Part shown: piece after piece, positions 1-30,235 of the stretch
Position numbering within the stretch: the stretch's first letter is position 1
How the letters are laid out: each line of letters starts with the position of its first letter
DNA from: Ridgeia piscesae
Taxonomy: Eukaryota; Annelida; Polychaeta; Sabellida; Siboglinidae
Assembly: GCA_025642075.2 (NCBI GenBank)
Contig: JAODUO010001054.1
Coordinates: 47,501 to 111,500, forward strand
DNA length: 64,000 nt
Direction: 5' to 3'
The notes under the pieces: model-generated
Told to the model about the DNA's origin: nothing
Database searches by the model: none
The model's input: only the letters and a program-made list of their open reading frames with translations
Position numbers and translations under genes: made by a program

Positions 1-122
1 GAGGGAGATGACAAGGACGTCTTCCACCTGGGCTGACTGCGGAGTCGACCCATCATCTGAGTCAGACCCACTCACCCCAGGGGGCTCCAGGTGGTTGGGC
101 AGCAGACGCCGACGGTCACGCC
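1..122 (-). CDS. GAPVD1: GAPVD1 coding exon 4, cut by window edge
   Basis: Acceptor TTTCAG|GGCGTG, phase 1 in. The exon encodes an RDRRRLLPNHLEPP stretch and the family-conserved VEDVLVISL right at the window edge. An internal GGG|GTGAGT at about 76 is a good-looking donor, but the conserved VEDVLVISL lies after it, so reading through is the likely main form; an alternative short exon is possible. Confidence 0.88.
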
Positions 123-3100
123 CTGAAACACACACATGGCTCTGTAGTGACATAGTGACAGTGACATGGGTGACAGGGTTAAGTGGCGACACACAGAGAC
201 AGGAATATGGTGACACAGGCAGGGTTATGTGGTGATACACATGCATGTGGTGATACATACAGGTTGATACACAGGAATATGGTAACACAGAATGGGTTAA
301 CTCATGACTAGGCTAGCACTGGGCCTAACATTTGTTTAGCCAATTTGGCTAAAGGTCAGAAATGTCTTTAGCCAAATGAGATTTCTTTTAGCAATTTTTC
401 AGAAGTCAAAACACAATGTAATATTATATAGAATGCTATACAACATTCACTACAAAACATGTAATTTTTATTACCCAAACATTGACAACACGATTAGCAT
501 AAAAAGCATATAAAACAAACACACAATGTAATTTAAAAGAACATTTTTAACCATAAAAAGAAAGCTGAACAACAGTTGAGAATTTTGCAAATACCCAAAA
601 TAAATTAATGGGACATCTTTCATCTAAAAAAGTTGAAAGATAACATTTTATAATAAGGCCTTATCATTAAAAAAATCTACTCTACTTTTGTTGCATCGCA
701 GGGATTCAAACAGTGCACTGATACAATTATTACCTATCTTAAAAACATCACTTGACTGGCCAGTAACTGATTAGTTGAATAGAATAATTCTCCAAATTAG
801 TTAACTGTAATAGCCTACATATCAACTGTAATTCTGGCCTGGGTGACAGAGACTACATGTAAATGATAACATATGTTTTTGACATGCATCTTTCTCTCTT
901 TAATGTGTTTTGGTTATGAGACTTGTCAAATATACATGAAATAGATCAACCATATATTGACATTTTTGTGGAATATTTACTGGATGGCACATTGATTATT
1001 TAATGGTCATGCCATGTGACTGCATCAACACTGAGTGATAATAGGGAACCTGCCACATATCGCGTTGGCTATCGCTATAGGGCCTGCAAGTGGGTCACGA
1101 TACATGGCGTGACTCCGTGCGACTAGAGCTTATTGGGGACTAAGCGAGACTAATTGGGGACTGGACACAAGAATAATATTCTAACGATGGATGACAGTTG
1201 TAGTTTCCGACTGATGAATACTAGGAAAATCAGTTCACAAATATCTTGTGTTATACATTTCTTATCTTAAATGTCCGATTTAATATTGAGTTTATCACAC
1301 TATCATAGACACATAGCGATTTACGTAGTGCAGATAATCGACACGATGCTAGGCTGTATGTGTCTTTTACAGGATTTGCGTTTTACATTGCTGTACGTTG
1401 TGGTTTCGATAAGCACTTATATCTGACAAGTTGTCTAAATGCACATAATCATAACACATGTACACGTTTGGCCCAAACAGGTTGTACAGCGCGAAAACTG
1501 GCACTCTTCATTATTAGTCAAGATCGCCAAACACAAGTACTTGCCGCTATTGCCATGGCAACCACCATAATAATCGATTAAAATTCATGATTTCTGTGAT
1601 CATTGTCACCGGCAAAATGTTCCACTGCTTCTGCTTGTAATAATCCTTCGGACAATATAACTGAAATACGCTATTTCGGGACAGTTCGATTATTATGACC
1701 AAAACAAAACAAAGTCCTATATGTTAACATGGAGTATATGGACCTCCTGCCCCCAGCCTCGTTTTCGCGCGCGAGACTTGCACGTCCTATTAAAACTTGT
1801 AACTAGTGTCATCCAGCAGGTCCCCATTGTCCAGGCAACACAACTCTTAATTGAATTAAGCCCTGCTATTGTCTATAAGTGTGGCTAAATGGAGGGATTA
1901 GCGACCTATTGTTTACTCTGTTAGGCCCGTCACGCTGACTGGTTATTTGGGTCAGTGTGATGTGCGGTCCTTTAGGCAACTTCAACAGAACCGGACTGTG
2001 AATAATGCAGTCATGCATGGCTGATAATGTCAATAATAATGACCAAAATAATGTTTCGCCAATTTGGCGAAGAAGAGTTGTATTTTATTTTTGCCAAATA
2101 GTAAACCGTTTCGCCTATGGTGCAATTGGCGATCGACAGCGCTAGCCTAGCATAACACACAGAAAGGTCATGACACAGACAGGGTTAAATGGTGACATAG
2201 AGAAATGTGGTAACATGAACAGGGTAAAGTAATGACACAGATCTACATTAAATAGTAACACGCAACTAGGTGGCAAGACAGAAGTACACAGTCCTCCTTG
2301 TTTGTAGTTCATCAAAGTAATAAACACAATATTTAGTGAACATTGTTCTCAAATTTGTTAAAACAAATCAACTTCCTACAGTCCAGATACATTACAAAGA
2401 AAACTACACCAGTAAAACGTGCATTGTTCCTAACCTTTCGGTGTTTTCTTTGATGATGACGGGGTGCCAGGAGGCGTGCCCTGTGGGGTGGTGTTGGGGG
2501 TAGCATGATGGGAATGTAGACTGTTCAAGATGGCCGTGCTGGGAAGGTTCTCGAGCCAAGCGTCCACTTGTTTGCGAATTGGGTCATCTTCTTCCAGACT
2601 GTTGGCTGCCTGTCTGATGACGTTCACCTGTAACGAACATGAATTACTTAGTTTTACACCTAACATAATTTCACTGAATCACTGAACACAATTAAACATC
2701 ACACACTAACTGCAGCTTCATGCACAGACCCATCCACCTGTCAATTGGACAGGTAGAAAAAATGTTCAACTGGCTTGTAGTGTATTTGATTTTAAATCCA
2801 TGTGTCCACCAAAAGGTGTGACTTGCATAATTTTATCCTGCATAAGGCCCAGGCACCAACACACCGCCAAAAGTAAGAACATTTATTTCAACAAACATGT
2901 CTAAATTTGTAATTAAAAACACAAACTCAAAAAACAAGATATTTAGCAATTAATTGAATGTTCTTGCAATAATATCATGTTAATAATAATTATCACACCC
3001 GGCTCGATATATGTCAATACTAGCCAGCCTCAAAATTATCTACTCTGGTGCATTTGGAAGAGTGTTCCAACTGTTCCCTTGAAGTTAGGAGGTGACATAA

Positions 3101-6100
3101 AAATATGCATTGGCACATAAGATGCAGCAGTTTTTGTTTTTTTAAATACATATATCGAAACTATGAATCCATAGAGCACTTATGTCTTAGATGGTTTACC
3201 TCCAAACTTCGCTAATGCAGGAGTTGTCCTTCTCTAGAATTAGTGAGTCCACTACAGGTTACACATTTACCCCTGTGTGGGATCTTTTACTTCCCCTGGC
3301 ATAGACACCAGATAGAACGGACCGCCGGCTTTTAGTGTCTATTCCGAAAGACAGGCAAATGTGGGGTGAACGAAATTGCCTAAGTTTCGAAACGGCGGTA
3401 GGTGGGATTGAACCACCGTCCCTCGACTGACAATCTGGTGCTCTACCACGCAACCACCGCTCCTCACTTACCAGGTCGGTGAGATCGGTGAGTGTGAGAA
3501 GAACAGCCGTCTTGTGGAAGTCCGGCAAGGCACTCTGTAGTCTGTGTGGTTCATCCACACACGGCCCTTCAAGGAGCTCATCCAGTAGGAATGACATGCA
3601 GCCCTGAAAGACACACACACACACATAGGAATGACATGCAGCCCTGAAAGACACACACACACACATACACACACGATGCACATAGCTTTATGTAGAGACC
3701 CGTCCACTCGTCATTTGGACGGGTAAAAACGAATATGGACGGGTAGAAATATGGGTGGACAGGTAACAAAAATTGAGCAAAAAGTCTTCCAAACCAATCT
3801 ATGATAGATATTGTTAGTTTTGCCTTGAAAGTGACTGAAAATGGTGTCACAACAGTCACATGTGTGTTTGTAGTCCATTTCAGGTCATCAGACACATTTA
3901 AAAGTTTGTAAACTGGCTTAACAGTTAACATCCATGTGTCCACCAAAACATGTGTGACTGGCAATGGTTTTATCCTGCATAAACCCTGATTCCATGTGTT
4001 TTCATAAGACAACCAGCACACAGGATACATGTACATGCAATATCTTCTAGTTCTAAAGACTGTTAGAAAATAAACTGTAATGCTTAATTTAAATTAATGT
4101 TGTATTTATAATATATACAGAATTGGTATATGTGATTTGTATATTTTATCAATTTGTTATTAATTCAAATAAGTAATATGCAACAATGATTATTATTATT
4201 GATCTGACAATTGTATTAGAACATTTCTGCACAATTCCATACTGGAGCACTACTGAACTGTTGTATTAATAATGTTGATACATATAGTTATGTACAACAT
4301 GGGTGTGAGCGACTGTGTTACGCAGGTTGACATAATTAACAACTGGTCATTTTCTGGAAAAAACAGTGCTAAACTAATTAACTAAATGATAGTTAAATGA
4401 AATAAAACTGCAAATTGCCTAAACATTCAGAGTTGCCAGCCAGCCCTTGAACTTGACGGTGTACAGGGCTAGAATTATACTGTGTCCTCACTACTCAGGC
4501 AGAGCCTGTTCTATCTCAACAGATACCAGCTAGGAATAAAGAGTGCTTAAAAACACCAGTCCTATGTCGTGATAGCACATATTGTGGCATCTCGTTGCCA
4601 GTGTAGATAAATGAAGATCACGCATATCTGATGTCTAAATGGGTGTACATACTTACAGTTACATCATACATTCTCGAGCACTGACATACCTATGGTTATA
4701 TACAGGCAATTCCTGCCGCTCCCCCCAAAAAACAGACAACTGCAGCCATTTGTGCCTTTATATTCATGCTCAGAAGTTTTAACCTGTCTCTAGTCTCGCT
4801 TAACCAACTGTCGCTCAGCTGTGTAACTTCTCCAAAAAGACAGTGTAGTGACATTACTGGCGTATGAATGCTATCCGTGGGACTAAACAAGGCTGCCACC
4901 TCATGGATACTGGTTAATTCATATTATTATAAACAACTGAAAATATGTATTTCTGTTTATTTTTGTATTAATATAAGTTTAATTTTGAATAATTTTTATA
5001 ATTCAGCATTATCTGGTAAACAGCTATCCTTGTATGTTATCAGTGTGGAGCTAAACAATGCTGCCACCTTACAGATATTGGTTAATACTGCCATAATTCC
5101 GTTTTTTAAACAACTACAATTTACTTATTTTGTGTTAATTAAGTTTAATTTTGAATATTTTTATAATACAACATTATTGGATAAAAAGGTATCCTTATTT
5201 AATTTGTTATATCAAATTTGGCCTGAGAACCAATCAGCATATCTACCTGGGGTAAGGGCGCCCTGGGAATACTTCGGCAGCCCACCTCCTAAGCTTTGGA
5301 TCGAATGAACTTCTATGATAAGTACTAATAAGACGTCATTTTGTTTAAAAGCCAAAAATAGAGAAACAGTTACACTAACCTCTGGGAACTTCTGGTACAG
5401 GTCCCGAGTCTTTGGATCAACTTGGTCACATGACGATGAGATTGCAAGCACCTGCAAAATCTGTGCCACTTGCATCAGGTTGTGTCGAGCGATGTAGCTG
5501 ATTGGTGCATCCGATGTAATCCCATAGGGTTCTGGGTCACAGATCGCAGGGCATATGAATAATGTGAACGCAAGATCGGCACACATTACCCTTGCTTCTG
5601 CCTCGCTAATCTGTCCTTTCTTCATGATATTGTGATACAGCTGTGATATCAACCACGCCAGACTCGGAGGGAAACAGTGCATGTTACTGCGGATGCTGTC
5701 TATAAACCGCTCCGTCAACATCACAAGTTTGTTTGTGGTTAGTTCACGGTATTGTCTCGTTTTCTCTTCATACTCCTTCGAGTCAGGAGCACTGAAGCGG
5801 CGTATGCGCTCGTGGGTGGGAAATCGATGGAGTGCACGACTAGGGTCAATATCGTAGAACCACTCATCTTCCATCAGCAATTGCATCACTGGCTGTCGCA
5901 ACCCTGCCGTCAGAAACAACTTCCCCGAAAACAAACCCTCATTGAGCAGCTTAAATATGACACTGAATGCACAAGAACCCTTGCGTAGCAGTCGACGAGG
6001 ACTGTCACTGGTTGCAATCTGCAACTCGATGAGAGCCTTCAAAACTTGAAGGAGGTGGTTCTCGTCGTCCTGCATTACCATATTGCCATAGAGGCCTCCA

Positions 6101-6498
6101 ACGATAATCTGTGCAAATTTCTGCATGCTATCGAAGCTCACCTGTTCGGCCTGCATGAGACAGATGGCAAGCATGCGTGGACTGCTGCATAGCTGTTTCA
6201 GGAACTCGCCAATTTTCGACTCATGATATGACAGGTATTTGTAGCCGTCCACAAACTTGACGTGTTCCAGTGAGTTGGCACGAAGCGAGCACATCTTCGG
6301 CGTCACATTCTTGTTGGCAAGTATCAGCTGCTGCAGGTTGTGTTTCTGCTGTCGGGTGATCCAAGACACATGGTATAGCTGGTCGGCTGCATGCAAGACT
6401 TCCTCATGGAGTCTATGCAGCAACTCTCGTTCAGAACTAACATAAAGGCGCTCCTGTTTCAGGTGGCGAGATAACTCGAGGAGATCACACCCTGCCAT
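1..6498 (-). CDS. GAPVD1: GAPVD1 (Gapex-5/RAP6), N-terminal part, four coding exons, 3' incomplete
   Basis: CDS join on the minus strand: 6498-5380, 3603-3472, 2627-2435, 122-1 (1566 nt, 522 codons, all phases consistent). Known role of the family: an endosomal/plasma-membrane protein combining a RasGAP-like module with a C-terminal VPS9 Rab5 GEF domain, acting in receptor endocytosis. Seen here: an N-terminal helical region (QERLYV, VDGYKYLSYHE), then a RasGAP-like block around residues 115-350 (DDENHLLQVLKALIEL, RRLLRKGSCAFSVIFKL, GKLFLTAGLRQPVMQLL, LFICPAICDPEPYGI), then family-typical LPDFHKTAVLLTLTDLTDL, EEDDPIRKQVDAWLENLP and VEDVLVISL. The VPS9 part lies off the left edge. Start chosen at 6498 (MAGCDLLEL); the reading frame is open 17 codons further up to 6549, and that extension does not resemble the family. 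The gene faces away from VAMP4 (head to head). Confidence 0.95.
123..307. repeat. Degenerate minisatellite, left part
   Basis: Degenerate repeats of a GTGACACAG/CAGGGTTAA theme run here and resume at 2151-2290, so the two parts look like one array split by the insertion at 308-2150. Confidence 0.5.
308..2150. mobile_element. Candidate non-autonomous DNA transposon in GAPVD1 intron 3
   Basis: The ends at 308 and 2150 form 14-bp inverted termini (CTAGGCTAGC, then A or G, then CTG). Just inside both ends are palindromes built on GCCAATTTGGC (about 334-353 and 2052-2071) plus further single copies, like subterminal transposase sites. No transposase frame is visible. No target-site duplication could be recognised; the flanks are a degenerate minisatellite (GTGACACAGACAGGGTTAA type), which hides it. 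Confidence 0.35.
2435..2627 (-). CDS. GAPVD1: GAPVD1 coding exon 3
   Basis: A 193-nt exon, 64 codons plus one base, starting VNVIRQAANSLEEDDP after acceptor TTACAG and ending with the donor AAAG|GTTAGG. It carries EEDDPIRKQVDAWLENLP, which is characteristic of GAPVD1, followed by a Thr/Pro-rich linker (TPNTTPQGTPPGTPSSS). Confidence 0.93.
2714..2850. repeat. Dispersed repeat copy A (GAPVD1 intron 2)
   Basis: Shares with 3682-4000 a hairpin-like start (ACCTGTCAATTGGACAGGT here) and, further on, ATCCATGTGTCCACCAAAA and TTTTATCCTGCATAA. Same orientation as copy B; the two copies bracket GAPVD1 exon 2. Confidence 0.6.
3245..3464 (-). mobile_element. tRNA-derived SINE (family 1)
   Basis: On the minus strand a tRNA-like head carries an A-box-like segment (GTGGTTGCGTGGTAGAGC) and a B box (GGTTCAATCCC), followed by a non-tRNA body containing TTTCGTTCACCCCACAT. 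It lacks tRNA folding downstream of the B box, so it is a SINE and not a tRNA gene. It starts next to the donor of GAPVD1 exon 2. A related, more diverged copy is at 54800-55142. Confidence 0.7.
3472..3603 (-). CDS. GAPVD1: GAPVD1 coding exon 2
   Basis: A 132-nt exon, 44 codons, phase 0 at both ends, from GCMSFLLDELLEGP to TLTDLTDL. Acceptor CTTTCAG|GGC and donor CTG|GTAAGT. The 5' edge of the exon together with its acceptor is tandemly duplicated 40 bp upstream, and a SINE starts about nine bases after the donor. Confidence 0.93.
3682..4000. repeat. Dispersed repeat copy B (GAPVD1 intron 1)
   Basis: Second copy of the family at 2714-2850, with CCCGTCCA...TGGACGGG at its start and ATCCATGTGTCCACCAAAA and TTTTATCCTGCATAA near its end. 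The family is not recognised. Confidence 0.6.
4880..5215. repeat. Degenerate 168-bp tandem duplication
   Basis: CTGCCACC...GGTTAAT recurs at 4893 and 5061, with matching downstream AT-rich text (TAAGTTTAATTTTGAATA...TTTTTATAAT). Two diverged copies within GAPVD1 intron 1. Confidence 0.7.
5380..6498 (-). CDS. GAPVD1: GAPVD1 coding exon 1 (N-terminus and RasGAP-like block)
   Basis: This 1119-nt exon encodes residues 1-373 without a stop and ends ...LYQKFPE at donor CCAGAG|GTTAGT, phase 0. The open frame runs on into the intron to 5212 with unrelated residues. The exon is unusually long for an animal gene, and nearly the whole RasGAP-like module sits in it. Confidence 0.94.
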
Positions 6499-7696
6499 GA
6501 TGGTAAATAGATGTAGGCCTACACTAGTAAAGATTATAGTTCTGCACACGCAGTATTGTTGGAGTATCCGTCATTGGCTTGCACTGCATTGCACGAGACG
6601 AGTCATGAAATAAACGAAAATGAAAACTAAATTGTCAACTTACAGATGCCCTTGAAACGCAATCTCTCTGCAATATTAAGAATATGTTCACGTTTTCATC
6701 GAAAACTTCATTGCAGCGAAAAAGATGCTTTTACTACTACAGGAACAATCTATATTAAATAGGTGATCCGCTGTGTAAAAGTTCTCCGGACACGGTGCGA
6801 TGGAACAGTTTGACAGCGACGTACGCCCCCGGCACGACAGTTCCGTTATCCGCATAGATATGGCAGCTACACAATCCAGCGTGTGATACATTCGCCGAAC
6901 AGAACATATTTCAGAACGCAAATCACTGCTCTTTATACCATTTATTTAAACTTGTGTGTTATTAGAGGTGTCATACTCGCCCCGTTTACGCCTGCCAAAA
7001 CTCCAAAACAGCTTGCCACATCGCGCATGCTTTCTGCGCAAGTATCGGTGTTGCGACTTGAGATTTTATCCGTGCAGTGGCGCCACAAATATGCCTGGTA
7101 GATCGAGGTATCAGTTTTATCTTTCGTAAAAATCTATTTGATAAATGCGACAGTAACCGTTCGTTTTAATTAATAAAATATGTGTATTACATTATGCCTA
7201 TTGTGATTAATACACCCAATGTGTTTAAATTAAAAATGTTGAGTTGAGCAAATATTTTAAACCACAACAATAAAACACACTCGAGCTCCATAAGCTCTGC
7301 CACCTTGTTTGAAATAGCATGGCTGTTTAGGTAATTGTAATTAAATTAATTAATAATTGATGTATTTCCTATACTTCTATGTTTATACATTATTGTTATA
7401 AAATGATATCGATCATACGCAGTTGCCAATTTACTTCTTCGTTTGGCTCGCCATATTTATTGCAAATATCTGGTTTGCACACCATACGTAATGTAAACAG
7501 GAAGCGGAAGTGACTAGATCGGTTGACAGCGGGTGACAGAAACGTCAAAAAACTCAGAAACATTGCAGAAACAGGATATAGACGTAGAAAGGTATTACTG
7601 ATTGCAGTAAGAAACTGTGCTCTTGTGTGTGTAAATCGCAACCGTAATATATTCGCACAAAACCGCAAATTCTTATTATTCACATGCACGAAATAT

Positions 7697-9256
7697 GGTA
7701 AGAGTCGAGAGACGTACAAGACACTTCACAAGCTGAGTGAAGCTCATGACGATAATACAAAAATAAATAATACTATCAATTCCACGATGAAGAAAACCAG
7801 GCACGCTGCTCATGATGATGATGAACAAGATGGCACGAGCCATTACTGAGTTACCCGGACTCGAGTCCATACCCATAGCTTGATTGTTTACTAAATGTCT
7901 AATTAAAAAACAGGTTGAATCTTGTTCTTTTGCAGTTTAGGGGGCGCGCACTTTGTAAAAAACCATGAAAAAGGTTTTTCCCTAATTCGCAGAGCCGTGA
8001 CTTCACTCTAATTTGCAGAGCAGTGACGTCACTGCTCTGCGAATTGTCTCGTCCTTTGGTATCATCACTCATCAAAGACATCATGCATAGCCATAAACTG
8101 TACGTCTATGACTACTATAATTATTGCGTGATAAAATAAGTAAAATTATAGTCTTCCATCAAACAAAATGAACACGAAATTCACGCATTTTGTGCATAAA
8201 CATTAGTTTCACACAAAATCTGCTAGATGGCACTACTTTGGCATTCACTGGAGATCAATTGTTCTAATGTGGAAGGTTTCAGGGACCACAATGGAAATAA
8301 GTGCTTGCACTTTTTTGTGTCATCCCTATATTTAATGTACTTTGTATTTATATTTTACGTATATCTGTGCAATGTTTTTACATTTTATATTAAATAAATC
8401 CATCCAAGATTAGGGTTTGGTCTACAGGGCAGTGGTAAATCCATCTATTCGTGTTGAAGAAATTTTGACAAGATTTATATCAAGTGTTTACATGCATTTA
8501 CACATGGAGGTGGTAGCAAAAGAGACCTACATTGACGCCACTTACTGAAGTTGACTGTAATGACAATAATGTATGCACAAAACAAGTGTATTTAGTTTAC
8601 ATTTAGATCGATAAAAGACAATAATTTTAATTTTCACATCACAAGAGTATAATCACTATAACGCTTAGGTAGATGTATGCTGTGACTGTGGACTGTTGTG
8701 GGGGGGTTTTGATGTGTGGGCCTAAACTGAAAAATTATTGAGTCATGTACAGTGTAGCATGGTTTAAAATGCGTTTTTAGAAGACAAAACATTCTGCAAG
8801 CCAAAAAACAATCACTGGCATTGGAACAAAATATTGGGCAAGTTGAGAGGGAGCTTCAGCACCACTCTTGTCAGATTCAGCAGTTCACCAGGTCTCTGGT
8901 GTCATATTTTCTTGGATCATAACATGCATTATTGAGAAGACAGAGGGAGGTGCTATTTTAGTTTTTTACCATGTCGCTGCTAACTTCAGCTTCACTCCTG
9001 TCAACTTGGTAGATGATATTGTAGGATGGGGGAGGTGCTACTGAACATTTTTAGATGATGTCCACCAGACCAAACAATGTTGCTCTAATGTACATATGCT
9101 TGCTTTATACAATACTAATGGCGTCTTTAGTAATAATATTCTTCGGTAAAAAAATCTAAGCTCAGTGGCTCAACAAAACCAGAGGATTAAGCATTATCAT
9201 TATCAAAGCAACATATGAATCGAATTACTAAGAGCTTGTGTTCATTATTATGCAGG
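7697..9256 (+). other. VAMP4: Possible VAMP4 5'-UTR intron
   Basis: ATATG|GTAAGAG at 7697/7698 is a strong donor, and TTATGCAG|GTAG at 9255/9256 is an acceptor 13 bases before the VAMP4 start codon. An untranslated first exon ending at 7697 would fit; there is no transcript evidence. Confidence 0.25.
8010..8045. promoter_or_regulatory. 36-bp palindrome centred on a CRE (TGACGTCA)
   Basis: Bases 8015-8040 are a perfect 26-bp palindrome with TGACGTCA at 8024-8031; AATT on both sides extends it to 36 bp with one mismatched pair. A half-related copy (GCAGAGCCGTGACTTCACTC) lies just before it. TGACGTCA is the CREB/ATF full site. It sits in the divergent GAPVD1/VAMP4 interval. Confidence 0.6.
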
Positions 9257-9268
9257 TAGACCCTTAAC

Positions 9269-28534
<19,266 letters not shown>

Positions 28535-28851
28535 AGATGCAGTGAGGGAATGAAGAAGGAGTATACAATTGTCCAGCCTGAGGATATTTATTCCTCCTTG
28601 TCTCAAACAGTCAAGTGCTCATACAACCAAAATGTAAATAACTCCACATTCCATGTACAAATTCCACCATGCAGAACATGTTTGTTTTTATTTTTACTGC
28701 AGCATAGACTTAAGAATGATAACCAGTTTGGTTTTACTGTTACAAACCATTAGCAGTGGCCTCCGTCTTTGGCATTTCATGATATTTGTATCGTATTTGA
28801 AGTTGAGGTTTGTCGTCGCTCAGTGTATGTGCAATGTGCACATATGTTTGT

Positions 28852-28853
28852 GT

Positions 28854-28904
<51 letters not shown>

Positions 28905-29130
28905 GTGTTGTGTTGTGTTGTGTTGTGTTGTGTTGTGTTGTGTTGTGTGTGTTATGTGTTGTGTGTGTTATGTGTGTATGTGTTGTGTATGTGTGTTGTG
29001 TGTGTATGTATGTGTGTGTATGTATGTGTGTGTGTGTGTGAATGTGTGTTGTGTATGTGTTGTGTGTGTATGTGTGTGTGTGTATGTTGTGTGTGTTTAT
29101 GTTGTGTGTGTGTATGTGTGTGTGTGAATG
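28852..29130. repeat. (GT)n/(TGTTG)n microsatellite
   Basis: GT run followed by eight or so TGTTG pentamers and mixed TGTG/TATG text, probably in the VAMP4 3' UTR. Confidence 0.95.
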
Positions 29131-29512
29131 TGTGTGTATATGTATGTTTATGGATGTACGGATGGTTGTGTGTGTTTATATGCATAATAGTATGTTCAAT
29201 TTTCCATTGATAGATTCCAGTTTGTGATTGCGAATCTATATTAACACCCATATACAGATGTTAACTGAATTGGATGAAAATGTGAAAACTTAAGGTTCAG
29301 TGGAGTTCAAAGTGCATGTTTTCCTTGTGCCTATCAGTTGTATATTTTTGATTAAGTCATTGTGTTTAAATATTGCATTCCAGGTTAATTCCTATATTAA
29401 AGCTATTTCCATAGTACATGTATTATTTTGAGCTACATTTGGCATTGGAAATTATTTAAACATAGCAATGTTATTCAGTTAGTCCCATACATGGTATATT
29501 ACCGAAACAGTC

Positions 29513-29518
29513 AATAAA
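29513..29518 (+). terminator. VAMP4: Candidate polyadenylation signal AATAAA (VAMP4)
   Basis: AATAAA about 1 kb after the VAMP4 stop codon, in AT-rich sequence. Choice between this and 30226 needs transcripts. Confidence 0.3.
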
Positions 29519-30225
29519 TTTGTTTAATTTTCACTTTTTAAGAATAGGGAAGTTCTTACAGAACGCAGTATTCAGTCATTAGAACTGCTCAAAATGCTTT
29601 ACACTTTACTCCTTGGCAGATCTATTCAATCGAACATTATTTGTAAGTATTCAGCCATGCAGCAATTAATGTGCAAAAACTATTCGTTCATAGATATCCA
29701 TTGCCACGTTGAAAGTACATTCAACATTGAATGTTACCCAAAATCATGGAAGGTTTATTTTTGTGCCAGGTGTGTACAATGGCCTTGTTTTAACATGTGA
29801 TACTGATTAATTGTACTGTTGTTTGTTCACTAATATAAAGTGTTTTGCCGATGTTGATATTGTGGAGGGACTAGGTTTAGTAAGATAACTGGGATTATTG
29901 ACTATATACATGGAAACTTGACAAAACAGATCAGATTGTGGCTTAATTACAGACACACTGAAATGTACGGGTGAGCAACAGGCGATTGTTATGTGTAGTA
30001 TATTTAAGGTAATGTGTTTAAGATAATGCATACCTGATGTCAATATGTATTCTTGTTCTCATAATTACCATTCGTGTTCACGAGTGACAGATATCGTGCA
30101 TGTGACAGACAACATGGGGGTGGCAGATGACGTCATATTCCAGCAATCTACGACTGTTACAAATGATATAGTGATGTATTTAGAAGTGTCAACTTGTGTA
30201 TATGTGGCACTTTCTCAGTGTTACT

Positions 30226-30231
30226 AATAAA
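30226..30231 (+). terminator. VAMP4: Candidate polyadenylation signal AATAAA (VAMP4)
   Basis: AATAAA followed within about 40 bases by TGTGTTTTATGTGTG (GU-rich), the arrangement expected downstream of a cleavage site. Confidence 0.35.
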
Positions 30232-30235
30232 GACA

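Larger units (their letters stand above)
6499..9268. promoter_or_regulatory. Head-to-head intergenic region GAPVD1/VAMP4
   Basis: GAPVD1 starts leftward at 6498 and VAMP4 rightward at 9269, so both promoters should lie here. The part 6780-7080 is locally richer in CpG than its surroundings and contains TCGCGCATGC (NRF1-like). No open frame with family resemblance is present. Transcription starts cannot be fixed from sequence. Confidence 0.5.
28535..30235 (+). other. VAMP4: VAMP4 presumed 3' UTR and downstream
   Basis: No further open frame of note. Contains the GT/TGTTG microsatellite 28852-29130 and two AATAAA candidates at 29513-29518 and 30226-30231. Confidence 0.45.

Noticed and set aside
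3400..3464. tRNA gene (minus strand)
   Set aside because: A and B boxes are present but acceptor-stem pairing is lacking and a SINE body follows; same for 38991-39060 and 55060-55142.
6499..6549. 17-codon N-terminal extension of GAPVD1
   Set aside because: In frame, but unlike the family, and a TGTGCAG just inside it could be an acceptor of a UTR exon; MAGCDLLEL is the better start.
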